52,488 nt of DNA. It comes from Phialocephala subalpina. Lineage: Eukaryota; Ascomycota; Leotiomycetes; Helotiales; Mollisiaceae. This document shows, piece after piece, positions 1-11,640 of the stretch. Position 1 is the stretch's first letter. Each line of letters begins with the position of its first letter. Location: assembly GCA_900073065.1 (NCBI GenBank), contig FJOG01000106.1, forward strand, positions 1 to 52,488. Reading direction: 5' to 3'. A program made the position numbers and the translations under genes. The notes under the pieces are model-generated. The model had not been told where the DNA came from. It made no database searches and saw only the letters and a program-made list of their open reading frames with translations.

Positions 1-780
1 CAATTTCAAATTAAATTATTAAATTATTATTATATTATTAATAAATAAATATTAATATATTATAAATCGCGATTATAAAACCTTTTAAATATATTTTTAT
101 TTAAAATATTAAAATTATTAAATATTAAAATACTAAATACTAAAATATTAATTAGAGTATTAGAATATTATTACCTAAGGTATTAAAGTTATTAAACGTT
201 AAAATACTAAAATTTTATTCTCTTATAATTCTATGGTTACGCATTTCTTAAAAGGGATCCCAAGGAGTCTCCCTTTGGTAAATAATTCTTTTATAATTAT
301 TTGAATTAATTATAACGAGTAAATATAAGTCGGGGGTTCCAAAGGGTATCCCCCTAGAGTATTTTGAGGCTCTAAAGCTCGTTTCTACCTAAGGTACTAA
401 GGCCATTAGATACTAGAATAATTAGAATATTAAAATCTTATTTTCTTTATAACTTTATAATTACGCAATTCAAAAGGAGGCTTCTAAAAAGTTTCCTCCT
501 AATAAATAATCTCTTTGATAAAGTTAGAGACTTTGTAGCCCCCCGTAGGGGCGCACTTGCGAGGCCTACGGAGCAATATATACGTCGAGTAAAAGAAGAA
601 AGGGGGCCATCTATTGGCTCGCTTATCAAGCCAATTAGAGCGGGTAAACTCTTTTCTTTCGGAACGAAAAAAGCATATTTATATATTTATTCAATTAATA
701 AATAAAAGAATATAATATTTTGCTTTAAACTTTATTTATATAAAATTAATATATATAAAATTAATATATTTTTAATTTAT
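1..780. repeat. AT-rich RIP-decayed repeat DNA
   Basis: The block consists largely of runs of A and T (taaatatta-type words), with no open frame worth calling. Short GC-rich islands survive, notably a palindromic element at 535-575 that recurs at 29,332-29,372. The composition fits a repeat that has been through repeat-induced point mutation. I see no gene, LTR pair or transposase in it. Confidence 0.7.
535..575 (+). repeat. GC-rich palindromic dispersed repeat, copy 1
   Basis: This 41-bp GC-rich element begins GTAGCCCCCCG and ends CCTACGGAGCA. It matches the element at 29,332-29,372 with four mismatches, three of them C/T or G/A transitions in which this copy is the AT-richer one. It sits inside AT-rich DNA. 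It is probably a conserved end or hairpin of a dispersed element, but the family is not recognised. Confidence 0.7.
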
Positions 781-799
781 AATCTTAGTATTGCGGTTT

Positions 800-1507
800 G
801 CCCCCTCGGGTTTAACGACCCGCTGCTTCGGGCAAAGCGCGTGCATAAGCCCGCCGCCGCTTTTAACGTTTATAAGAGTCGCGCTTCTTCCCCTCCTTAA
901 CCCTCTTCCTCCTTAATCTTTTCACAATACGCCTAATACTCCCTAACTCGGTTGCTGCGTCTCATTATGCGCCTTTGACCCCCCATACTTCAGAAGCTCC
1001 TTTAATCGACTTCGCCGTAGCTAAAAGCCTTAACACGGATAATTAGAAGCCAAAACCCTCGATTTTATACTCTAAATTCGATGCTTTCGATTATCGCGAT
1101 AGTAATTATTCCTCTGAATCGCGTTATATTAGTCGAAATATAAGCATAAATTTAGTTTAGCTTTTTCTCCTTGTCGTCGCACTATTATAATTCTCACGGT
1201 AATACTCCTCCGCGAGTACGATTATAGCGGCTTTGCCTAGGTATTACTTTATGCGTTGCGATTTAGCCAATAGAAGAAATGCCTCACGACGACGTAGTTA
1301 GCTTCTACTTGGCTGCGCCATAGTATTACGTATCGGGGGAAGGATCTTAGTAAGCTCTTTTACCCAGTAAAAACGATAATATGCGTTATATACTTTAATT
1401 TGGGCTAACTTGCGACGAAAAGGCCTAATTTCTATTTGCGTAGACGTTATAGCTTTGCAGATTACATCGTCGATACTTTTGCAAAGTATCCTACGGACCG
1501 AATACAA
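800..1507 (-). pseudogene. RIP-decayed minus-strand gene, unknown family
   Basis: Reading the minus strand from 1507 downward gives an open stretch of about 69 codons. It then runs on in the same frame to about 800 as protein-like sequence (Lys/Arg-rich, with AKSIKG and KRLRRKR) interrupted only by TAG and TAA codons. Most stops fall where a Trp or Gln would be natural, as expected if TGG or CAG had been turned into TAG. The alternative frames do not show this coherence. I do not recognise the family; a transposon-encoded protein or another multicopy gene is possible. The 5' end is undetermined. Confidence 0.4.
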
Positions 1508-2789
1508 AACGCCGTCGGTGAGAGAAGATTAATTCATGAGCGGGCAAGCTAACGTAAACGATTATAAGGAGATAAATTATATGACCTCGGAAGGTGCTTG
1601 ATCCGCAGCCGATATATATTAGAAGCCTAGTAATCGAGGGCTGCTTAAGGATCCTTGGCTTATAACGCTATTATAGTAGGACTATACGCGCTACGGAGTT
1701 TTACCTCTGCAAAAGGAAGGTCGTTTGAACTTAGTTATGCGGGGATAGCCACGAGTTTCACGGGATAGGGTTAACGGATCGGATTTCGAGTAAGATTGGC
1801 ACTAATTACAAGCCAATTTCTTGATCTTCGTAGAGCTGAGGAACGGTGGAGCTAAGGAAGGCTGGAGATTACATGAAGAGAAAACGAGCCTTGGTTTGGT
1901 TATTTGGGATATAATCCCACTAATGGTATACTTAACGTTGGGAGCTATATGGTTAGCGTGATTTGCACTCGAAAATGCCTTAATTTACTAGTAAACTAAG
2001 TTTTCTGGCAGATTTGCGTTTCCGTAGGAGCTTAAAGAGTTAAGATTTTATGCGCAAAATTAGATTATTTGATTTCCAAGATAGTTTACGGTAATTAGGA
2101 GCAGTAAAGCCAATGTAAAAACGAGACTAATTTAATTCCGATAAGCAAATGCTCACGAGTTTATTACTTAAGCCGCTTAATTCCTCTCGTCGAGTATTCT
2201 TTGTATTCTTAGATTAATTTTCTCTCTATTTACTTTCGTTTCGTTATAATTGCCCTTAAGAGTACGAGATTTGTTCGATTTGTATTTCCTCTATTAAACA
2301 CGCCATTTTGCAACTTTAGTACTCCTTGGCCTATTAAAACCAGCTATGCAATCTATTTACTTATAAGTAGCCAAAAAGCACGCGGACTTGCTACCCCTCT
2401 CCCGCGTTCTGGATATCAAGTTAAGGCGGGTGGAAATACGGCAGCAAAAGCTAAAGGTAAGCAGAAAAATCCCACTTAAAGTAAATTAATTATTCTGATC
2501 TATTAATCTAGGTCATAAGCACGCTCTTAGTATTAATGTCGATAAATCAAACGACGATTTTTTATCTCTCGAGGAACTCTCAAGGACGGCTCTACGTCCG
2601 AGGAGCTCAATTAAAGCCTCGAAGACCGAGTCTATTCTTTAGCGTCTAGAATAGTTAGCTTTTAACGGGGCTAAACTGCAAATCGACCGACTATAACCCG
2701 AGTTAAATGGATATTAGGGTGGTAATCAAAGTAGGCGCACCGGCTATCCTTTATACTAAGAAGCAATCCGCTAATCACACGCAAATCAA
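1508..2789. other. decayed sequence without a callable gene
   Basis: The composition is mixed and moderately AT-rich, with many stops in all six frames. The region lies between a decayed minus-strand frame and the decayed Myb-like gene. It may hold the 5' part of the latter (a possible donor GGTAAGC lies near 2456), but I cannot support a gene. Confidence 0.4.
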
Positions 2790-5144
2790 CTAGTGATTCT
2801 CGACGATAATAACTCAAATGAGGCAAGTGCTAAGGATAAGGCCAAAGGCGCTTCTAGTGATATTAATATTATCCGTATAGAACGGGATGCGAGTTCGTAT
2901 AATACCTTCGCAACCTTAGAACTCGCCTTAGGGCCAGCAAAGTCCATTAATACATTTAGTCTATAGTATGACGTTAAGGAGGGCTATTATATTAAGGAGC
3001 CAACTCCTGGACTTAGGCCTTATGAGTAGCAACGCGTGCCTTCTACTCCCGCACAAGTTCAAACTTAGACTTTCTCCTAATCTTTTACCCCACTATAAGA
3101 TCAGACCAACCAATAAGGTGTTAGCAGTTTCACTCGGAGCACGTCAGTGGAGTCTGCGGTCCACTTCCTCCCCAAGCCTTCCGATAGCGGCGATGATAAA
3201 TAGACTAATAATAGTATGGCTAAATTAGAGAAAAAACTAGAGTTGGCTTTAGAAGAGCAAGGGAATTTATTATCGGTTAGCGCGCTAACCTCCTCACATC
3301 CTCGCTCGATCGAGGCACTATAAGACGAGATCCAAAGTCGAGAACGCACTAAAACTACTAGTAGTAAACCAGAAGAGCTACAAGATGCTTCTCCACATGG
3401 CATAGCTTAAGGCCTTGAGGAGTAAGAGTAGCGGGAGACCAAGGTAGCGGTAGAAGGGGGAGGCGTAGCGATGTAGGAGCAAGAGGAGCTTTCAGCACAA
3501 AAGGAAGAGCATAGGCAACCACCTATAGGCGATCAGCAGGACCTGGTAGAGGTTGTCGACGCGGACGACGCGGACGACCCTGAAAACAAGGAAGCTACCG
3601 AGGCTTTGCCAGCCACGCAACTCGAGATCCCCGCGATCGATAAACACCGTTTTCGACTGCGTGGGATACGCACTTAGCCGCTTGCTAGACACTTGACAAA
3701 GACAATTTAGTACCGAGTTATATAGGGAATACATTTAAATAAGTCCGATTCTTGGGTTAACGAAAACAATATGCAAATATTAATACTATAGTCGCTTTGC
3801 AAACGATCCTCTCAAGACTTGGTTCCATCGGTAAAAAGGGATATTATGCGAGTTTACCGCATGCGCTATAATAAGTACAATAAAGGCAAGAAGATTTTCG
3901 AGTACTTAGTCGATAAATCTCGCACTTGGATCACTAAAGATCAATTGAGAATCTCAATTAGCCCTATGTTGGTCGCTAAGCTTAAAGGTGAGTGGCTGTG
4001 TCACGAGTGCCCCCGTTTTTAGAAATCTTGAGGAACAAGTTGCTAACGGAACACCTCTCGAATAGCGTTTTCTCCTTATCTCTTGAGCTAAGCATAATCT
4101 GAGGTTTATCTCAGGCATTTAGCGACTCCGATTAGTAATGAGCACCGCCATGCGTTATAAACCTCTCGAGGCTACTCTTCTCTAGCCGACCCGGCGCTGG
4201 GGACCGAGCTTGCGGCACGGAAGCAAGGGCAACAAGACATGCAAACAGAAATCAGCAGCGAAACCTACTATTTTGTGAACACCGATAACAATCATAACAC
4301 ATGTGATACAAGTGACGAGGACCTACGACTTGCAAAACGACAAAAGCCACGCTTAGCGCCTGCCGTGACTCCGCCTTTTTACCTCTGATGGTCTCGCCCC
4401 CTTGAATCGCTATTGACCACCAGACTTAAGATTACCGACGCGCAATCTCAGGCTGATTGCGGATATCGCTCGACCTTGGTCGATAACAAGCACCACTACA
4501 CTCCACGAACTTCTCGAAGCCCCCCGGTTTCCACAAAGACAGCACTAGTTGCAAAGTATCAAGAGTGGCCCTTCCAAGGTTTCCTCAAACGTACCAGGAT
4601 CGGGAATAACACAACGTATAATCTCGAGTTCCAATTGCCACATATCCCGGAGCAACTCCATCTCCCCATCCTTTCCGTAGCGTTAGGCATGCGTTCTAAG
4701 ACGTCCGCAGAGACTGTAACCCCTGACAACACTATAGCACATTCCGAGGTGCGACCAGCAATATTACGGGGTAAGAGAAAACGCGTCCCATGGAAACTAA
4801 AAGAGAACGAAACGATACTCAAGATGAAGAAAGAGGGTTGCTCATAGGAAGAGATCCACCGTGCCCTCCCTGACCGGACTCCAAGGGCAATCCAAGTGCA
4901 ATATTCTACGAAACTCAAAAAGTAGCCACGGTGGAAGTGATGGGCCAAACTCATGGCAACTTCCATTCTTCCATTGACTGGTAACACTTTGGACACGGTC
5001 TCTTCTCTGCTACACCTGGAATGGACCAACAGCCTCAGTAGGGTAACAGACTTCAATAGGGAATGGATCTCCGCCAAGTTCCGTGGCAGGACTCCGGCCG
5101 CAGTACGCACGCGCTGGACCATGGCACAGCGCAGAGGCGACTAA
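2790..5144 (+). pseudogene. Myb/SANT-like DNA-binding protein, RIP-decayed
   Basis: A coherent plus-strand frame runs from about 2790. It carries acidic and Glu-rich stretches near 3216-3600, a Lys/Arg-rich block at 3819-4022 (YNKGKKIFEYLVDKSRTW), and a C-terminal segment at 4413-4920. The latter ends in a single Myb/SANT-like repeat: KRKRVPW, then ETILKMKKEGCS, a stop, EEIHRALPDRTPRAIQ, and YSTKLKK. The stop at 4845-4847 (TAG) sits exactly where this Myb family has Trp (CSWEEI), so TGG became TAG. Many further TAG/TAA codons interrupt the 5' half, also at likely Trp or Gln positions. A following open stretch (4953-5141) has a second Trp/Arg-rich motif (AKFRGRTPAAVRTRW) resembling another SANT helix. 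The family recurs as multicopy genes in helotialean fungi (from memory). The start is uncertain and the copy is surely dead. Confidence 0.6.
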
Positions 5145-5922
5145 GCTTCCTCCCACTGGTGGACAGGCAGCAGCTCAAGCACTGTGTGCCCAGTTGTTCT
5201 TGGCATCTGTCGAGACAAATGTCCAAAAAGGACCTTAGCCTTCTGTCCAAACGTTGGAGCCGGTGTGGTCAATTGAAGCGGCGTTCGAGGTGATCAGGAT
5301 GGAGAGATCAAATGCATAGATGAAACACCACCAAAGAAAACGAAGAGGTTGATATCGGAAGGGGAGAAGAGGTGAAATGTCTTTATCGGAAACAATTGGT
5401 GTATTATACAATAAAGTCGCGAGTTCATTGACATCCCTGATATAATTGTACTGTAGTTTCCCCCAGAACCCTTTGAAGGACACTCGTCGTCATTGGTGGT
5501 TGCATGCCTAAAGACGGCACTACCGACGTTCAAAGATATGTTGCCTCAGGGAGTGATAACATTTCTCACATCTGAGGTACTTGGAAAACCCGCCATCGGG
5601 AGTGATCTCTGAGTATCTCTAAGTCCAACCAAAGAAAGTATTTGAAACATGCCTTTGATTTGCTGTGACAGTGAACTACAACTCTACTGACCAGACGGAG
5701 TTAAGGCTTGGCCGGTATGATGCCCTGTTGATAGAAATAAAACAAAAGACGCTGCCCGCGTCCCTTCGCTGGCTACCTCTGTTCTTGCAACCTCTTATTG
5801 GTCATCCAAGAAGCGGTTTGACTCACCCAACATCTTGGCCTCTATTCGCTAGTGACCGACGGCTCTTCCACGTAAATTATCTTTAGCAACAAAAACACAT
5901 CATAACAACCACCAATCTCACA
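5145..5922. other. intergenic region upstream of the multicopper oxidase stub
   Basis: Composition is ordinary, unlike the AT-rich blocks. No coherent gene is visible. The last 200 bases probably hold the old promoter of the Fet3-like fragment that starts at 5923 (context CACAATGGCC, a good fungal start). Confidence 0.5.
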
Positions 5923-6237
5923 ATGGCCATCTCTCTTCCATACTTCCCTATTGTGGCGATGCTTCTGCCCATCTTTACATACCTGGCAGAAGCAGCTACC
6001 GTAACCTATGATTTCAATATGACATGGGTGCTGGCCAACCCGGACAGCGCATTTGTCAGGCCAACGATTGGAATCAACAATCAATGGCCTCTACCAATCA
6101 TGAGAGTCACCAAAGGCGATACGGTGATAGTCAATGTTGAGAATGGTCTCGGCAACCAGACAACAACGCTCCATTTTCATGGTCTGTATATGAATGGTTC
6201 GACGCACATGGACGGTCCATATCATGTGACCCAATGA
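5923..6237 (+). pseudogene. Fet3-type iron multicopper oxidase, N-terminal fragment
   Basis: The fragment encodes 104 residues. It has a signal peptide (hydrophobic core about residues 5-22, ending EAA) followed by the start of the first cupredoxin domain of a ferroxidase: ATVTYDFNMTWVLANPD, RPTIGINNQWPLP, GDTVIVNVENGLGNQT and the type-2/3 copper motif LHFHGLYMNG. The family then needs a TQCPIPPG segment and about 450 further residues. Here TQ is followed directly by TGATGA, and nothing multicopper-oxidase-like follows. Fet3 proteins normally oxidise Fe(II) at the plasma membrane together with an Ftr1 permease; no permease gene is in the window. Unlike its neighbours, this piece is not AT-rich, so it looks like a truncation by rearrangement more than RIP. 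An intron at the break point is unlikely because no downstream exon is visible. Confidence 0.75.
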
Positions 6238-7229
6238 TGACTCCTCGTCATCAAAACTTTGGGAGGACGGCGCCCGCCCCACAGGGACCCGAATCGCGAC
6301 GGCCCCTCAACGACGTATCTGTGAATCCAACTCGAAAGCGTCTAAGCACATCTCCGTTATTTGTCTCGGAAGTCGACTCGACTCCATCTGCCAACCTCGA
6401 GGGGTACATTCAGTGTTGACTTAGAGACATACCTAAACCCCAGTGCGAACGGCTTACTGGGGATTTCTCTCCCGACACAATAGCACACAGTACATCATCA
6501 ACAACTTCTTCACGAAAGAGGCGAGGTTCAGCAAGCATAATGATCTTGATATAGACACTGCTATAAATTGCGAAGTACAGTTCGGTGACTAGCTCTAGTC
6601 AGCGTTTAATTCCTTCACAAAGTCCAAGCCGACCAATCTTGCTTTCGAGTCAGACTTTGTAATAAATGTCCCCTATCCTTATACAGCACTTTGTGACTAG
6701 TGTAGTTCGATAGCTTGACCCCTTTTCCTTTGCCTTTTGAATGCTCCTCCCTTAATCCTTTGAGACAAGGAAGTATCGGGGGTAACGTCTCGCGAACTAA
6801 CACGGCTTAATCGACTGTTAACTTCGTCCAGAGACGCCGCATCATGACTTGGTCAGAAAGATAGTGGCTTTCTAAATCTGGTTTGCGGCCTGATTTGCTA
6901 GGCGAAATTTTCAACTCATCACGAATCCGTTGGACGGGGGAATAAATATAAGCTGGCAAGAAAGCCAAGCAGGCAAGTGAATAAGAAGGATTTCGATAAG
7001 GACATGTAGCTACCGAAGCCGCGAATTAATTACTATATGAAGGCAAGTCTACTATGAGAAGCATTATCCTAGTCTAATCCTTTCGTCTTGCCAGTTCGCC
7101 GAGCCGTTTATCCTCTCTTAAATAGGAAGCGGTGCCAATAGCAATTAAACTTATATGTATGTTTAGCTACCGAGTTACTTCTTGGATCTCCTTGAACGAT
7201 TAGTCTCCTCTCGCCTCGACTTCGAAATC
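6238..7229. other. degenerate sequence, no callable gene
   Basis: An abrupt change follows the oxidase stub. 6240-6420 is open on the plus strand but unlike any protein I know. From about 6600 the minus strand shows short basic stretches that may belong to the decayed gene next door. No gene is supported. Confidence 0.35.
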
Positions 7230-8850
7230 CCTTGAGGCTTCGCGCCCTTGATTGCTGTTGACTTTTTAGACGATGCGCGGCTGCGAGGACTAGAAGGATT
7301 CGGCTTGCGCGTGTTCAAAGGATATTATGAGGGAAGCATATATGGAGTTGGTTTACCTCGTTTTGGAAGCATGCCAAATTCAGGTAAATGGCCCGCGATT
7401 TTTCGACTTTTGCGTGGCTCCTGTGGCACTTGCGCAATACTATTATCGGGCTCTAACCTATCCAATTAAATGGAAAGAGGCTCTCTAATCGATATTGGCT
7501 CTGCGACTTTCAATGTTTGACTATTGCGTCTAGGCCGCTTGGAAGCCCGTCCTTCGTGTGTTGCGTTATGACAGTTGCGCTTGAGCTGTCCCTCGTGTCT
7601 TACTGTTTGTGGTGGCCGCTGCGTCGAGGAAGAGTCTTGAGAAGTCGTTTAAGTTGTGGAGGCACGCGTTCTATGGTTTGATAAAGCATCGTTCTTACTG
7701 TTTTCTCTCCGCCGCTTTAAAACTCGCTTTTAGTTAAAGTCGTCGACAGGATTGCGTTTGTGCCTTTTCTTGCTATCCTTTACTTTTGAGTCGTTCTCGG
7801 CCACTTTAGATTAGTTCAACTCGAGCTCGATCAAAAAGATTTGCTATAGAATTTATCGCAGCAATATATTATAGCACTTTGTATCGTCTTTAGTACTCTA
7901 GTAATTCCGCTTCCGCTTATTATTATTCGTGATTTGAGATAGCTGTGTCTTCTTATAAAATTCGTAGACGAGATCATTGCGTCGCTTAATCGAGTCGAGT
8001 AACTTTACGGCTGCGTCCAATTTAGATTAGACTACTATTAACTATTATTGAGACTCTTTCTCGGACAAATTAGAGCGTCGTAAATCAGTGATAGTATTTT
8101 GAGTTGACGTCACGGCTAATTTCGCGGATTCTATCGCTTTCTCGGCCCGTTCTTTTTTACTCGCCCGCTGAAATAAAGAATCGATATTACAAATGAATTC
8201 TTGCGTCTTAGAAAGTCTTAAGACTTACGAGTCCACGAGCTTTTTTTACGCTGCGTTATACTCTAACTAATAACACTTGACAAATCTCATGTCTTTATTG
8301 TACTACTAGTACTCGTAGTCAAGAAACTCGATCTACGTCGTTAACTTATCTTATCGCTCTAGATTTTTATCAAATTAAAATAACCGCGTGAATCCATGTT
8401 TTATTAGGCCTTATTTTACCTTTTTGACATATTTAAAAAAGTGATTATTCTCCCTGTTTTTTCGTTACTACTTGCGAAATCGTTTTTATCTCCCCATTTA
8501 TTAATCGAATACTTTCTAATTATTCTCGCCCTTCCACTAATACGATAAGATCTCACGGTACTCTCTAAGGTTCTTTATTATATCCCGACTAAGACTAATT
8601 GGGTAAGAAGGCCGACCGCCTTTATTTACTAGTATATTATAATATTTCGTCTCGTTTTTCAAATCACGATAATAATTTTCTTTTTTATTTAATGGCTTTG
8701 TCGTATCTCGGCTACGATAATCTGACTTTATTTGTGAGAGTAATCGAGGTAATTTTTGTTTATCGGTAGATATATCCTTAAAACGTATTATAAAGTCGTC
8801 GAGATTAATCGGAAGGGATTGCATTATACCGCGCGCGCGTACTAGCATCC
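7230..8850 (-). pseudogene. RIP-decayed multicopy gene (Lys/Arg-rich, unknown function)
   Basis: The minus strand reads as one coherent protein from 8848 to about 7230, broken by many TAG/TAA codons that mostly fall at likely Trp, Gln or Glu sites. The first 103 codons (8848-8537) are open: LNDFIIRF-like start, LLSQIKSDYRSRDTTKPLNK and GGRPSYPISLSRDIIKN. After that come basic and helical segments, including DAAVKLLDSIKRRNDLVYEF, LIELELN-stop-SKVAENDSKV and a C-terminal nuclear-localisation-like KKRHKRNP and KRPRR. I recognise the style of a highly repeated hypothetical family of filamentous ascomycetes (charged, coiled-coil-like), but no function is known to me. It is divergently oriented to the FHA-kinase relic at 9488. 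Confidence 0.5.
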
Positions 8851-9487
8851 TATTGCAGTGTTATTAAAGAAAGAGGATATAATAAAGTAAGAACTTTTAC
8901 TTTAATCTCTAAATAAGAACTTCGTCTTTCTTTAGGTTCTCGTAGTTTTTTACGTCAACGATTCTGCGTGAATATTAGTAACTCTAGAGATTATAATACT
9001 TTGGAATCTTTGACCCTCCGTTAGTTTCTAAGTACTCGTTAAGCTCTGTATCGCTATAAGTAGCGAGATCGCGAGTAAATAATTTCGAAGGCTGCGATTG
9101 AGCGGGCGCCATTGTTGATGTTGAAGTGTAGAAGTTGGTTAGATTTAGGAGGGGTGAGAAGTACTGGTTGAAGCTTCCAGGAAAATAATTTTCCGACTAG
9201 CCTTTGGGTCAATGCGTCCGGAATAGGACTTGGCGTGGCAAGGGCTGAGTTGAGTCATAAGTGCGACTCCTCATGATCCCGTTCATGTAGCCCTCTGGTG
9301 CAACTCTTCCAACCAATAGTGACTTACGGCATCGCCGCACAACCAATACAAGGCGCTGACTGCAGCTTGATTGGATCTCGTGTGTCCACTGTGCAACCAG
9401 CCTTCTATTAATTCTTAGACAGTTGATATATAATGTTAAGACAGCACGCAATGATTTCGATCAGATAATCACTTGCTACCTCATTGA
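8851..9487. other. intergenic between two divergent relic genes
   Basis: 8850-9060 is AT-rich and 9060-9480 is of more normal composition. No coherent frame is seen. This is presumably the shared upstream region of the decayed minus-strand gene and the FHA-kinase relic. Confidence 0.4.
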
Positions 9488-11640
9488 ATGAATTTTTCAA
9501 CGATGGAAGACTCGAATTCGATCGCTTGGTTGTCTCCTGCAGAGCATAAAGACGAAAGCAAGGTCGGCAAATATACTTGGGAGGCGATTCGGATAAACAC
9601 ATCGCAAGACATTCCGACACAAGGAGAAACGGTATTGGATTATCGCAACCGGGAGTCTATAGTTTCGCCAGAGGACAATACTCCAAGCGATACTTCTTAC
9701 CCAAGACTTCACCTAGGCTTTAACTCTGAACTGAAAAGTGGCCATGGACTTATGTTTGGAACGAATCCAAACTGCGATATTATTCTACCGAGACTCCGTA
9801 AAATCAGTCAGTACTATTGCTACCTCACATTTAATGCAAAGCGATGATTAATCTTGCGAGACTATTCGACGCACAGAATTATCGTTACTTATAACGACTA
9901 AAGACAAGAGTTACACCGCTATTTCACGTGGATCCTCGGCGGCCACCGAGTCCCTAAGGAGACCAAAAAAATCGTCATTAAGATCCAAAGTATTAGCTTT
10001 TAAATCGAGGTCTCTAAGTATAATAAGAGTTTAGATTTATATAATACTAATATTAACCGATTCCTTTAAAAGGCAAACGAACCCCATTTTAATAGACTCG
10101 GTATCTATAGTCTAATTGCACTTTCTAATCAGTTATATACTCTTAATTAAAGTGCTATCCGCTTTAAGCAAAAGACGCTAAGCAAAGACGCCTTCGCGAT
10201 TATAAGGCGTTATTAGGATATTAGTACTAGAATTGAGTATACCTATAAAAAGCCTCTTAATAAAAGAAGTTTTAACCGGAAGTAATGGGAGAAAGAAGCT
10301 GAGATTATAGGCCAAATTTCACATGTGAGTTGATTGGCCTATTCCTTTGATTGTACGTTTCTCACTAATATTTTACTAGAGCTATATCGTTAGACTTATA
10401 GAGTCGATACTCACGCCGTCGCCTCGATTAGTTCTCGAATATATTCTTTGCGAAAGTCTAAAAGGCTTGGAATTATCACTCGAGGAGAGTATAACGGTTC
10501 TTTATCAAGGATTATCAGCTTTAATAGATTTTCATAGACGCGAAATACTAATTATATATCGAGATATTAAACCGGGCAATATTCTTCTTTAGTTCGTCGA
10601 TCCGCTTCATATTAAGCTTACGGATTTCGGCCTCTTAAGAGCAAGCAATAACTTGATAACGCTTTGCGGTATACTATTCTATTTTGCACCAAAGGTTTAT
10701 AAGAGCGAAAAATATACGCTAGCCGTAGATATTTAATCTCTTGGTGTAATAGTCTATCAGTTCGCCTATAGTCTTTCGGATAACCGTGGATACCGAGGAA
10801 AAGACTAGTGTGAATTGCTTATCGACCAAGTTAACTACCGGAAGAATAGGGACTTGATCGACCTCTTATCGAGTGCTATAATAATCATAAACTCGAAGTT
10901 GCGATATTCAGCTTGGAATTATTATAGGAAAGTATTGCGGCTTATTACCGCGTCTTATAAGCGGTATCTAACCTCGACGCAAAACTCCTTTTAAGATGAA
11001 GACTCAACGAGTTCCTTTTACCCTTATAATGTCCTTCTCTCTTCTGAAGCACTAATAATCATAGCCAATTTCGACAATAATCCTTAGCGTATAGAATTTG
11101 TGATAGGAATAAACTTGTTTAGTGAAGGCTAGCTGCAAGATCCGAATTGTATCGGATCTTCTATCGCTACTATAGGACAAGAATTATGCGGTTTAAGTAG
11201 CTAAGATAACTGGGCAATAGAATCTTCCCTTGGATATATCTCACGAAGTATACCGGAACTTGTGTATGAGTAAAACGAGTATTACAATCTACTATTTAAT
11301 CAAAGTAGTAATACTTTTACGCAAAGTACCCATCTTATTAATACCGGGGCCTGGGGGGAATAAGAATAAGTCGTCGAAAATGGCTAGATCAATAGCGAGG
11401 ACTATATGGCTGCACATTTGCTTTATGCAATACATTAAAGTAAAGAGCCCTGAATTTTGGCTTTGCATCCTTCATCCGTCTGACGAAAAAATGCATTCGA
11501 CAACTGGCTATCAAAGAAAGGCACCAATAGAATATAGTCGTTCACTACTTCGAGGATTTCGTGGCGTCCGGGTGAACTCACTCTCTCTGCTAGGATTAAA
11601 GCCTTTGGCTCAGGCATTCTACTTCTTTTTGCCATAAGGA
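9488..11640 (+). pseudogene. FHA-domain Ser/Thr protein kinase, RIP-decayed
   Basis: The gene opens with about 119 codons (9488-9844) ending in an FHA domain: LHLGFNSELKSGHGLMFGTN, CDIILPRLRKISQYYCYLTF. The frame then continues after a TGA as RDYSTHRIIVTYND and further FHA-like strands. An intron with a canonical donor (GTGAGT at 10,325), a CTAAT branch site and an acceptor at 10,379 is still intact. Beyond it lies a kinase domain: IVRLIESI, LVLEYILCESLKGLEL, YRDIKPGNILL at about 10,557, DFG at 10,623, then FYFAPKVYKSEKYTLAVDI-stop-SLGVIVYQF. The catalytic HRD is YRD (CAT to TAT) and the APE motif is APK (GAG to AAG). Both changes are C-to-T or G-to-A, as are the stops at conserved Trp positions. 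The C-terminal boundary is unclear and could reach about 12,090. This is a dead copy of a forkhead-associated kinase family. Confidence 0.75.
10325..10379 (+). other. surviving intron inside the FHA-kinase relic
   Basis: Donor GTGAGT, branch-like CACTAAT and acceptor TACTAG enclose 55 bases. Removing them joins the kinase N-lobe frame to the IVRLIESI segment. Confidence 0.6.

Noticed and set aside
4559..5122. 187-codon minus-strand open frame opposite the Myb-like relic
   Set aside because: The opposite strand carries a recognisable Myb/SANT motif; the antisense frame shows no domain.
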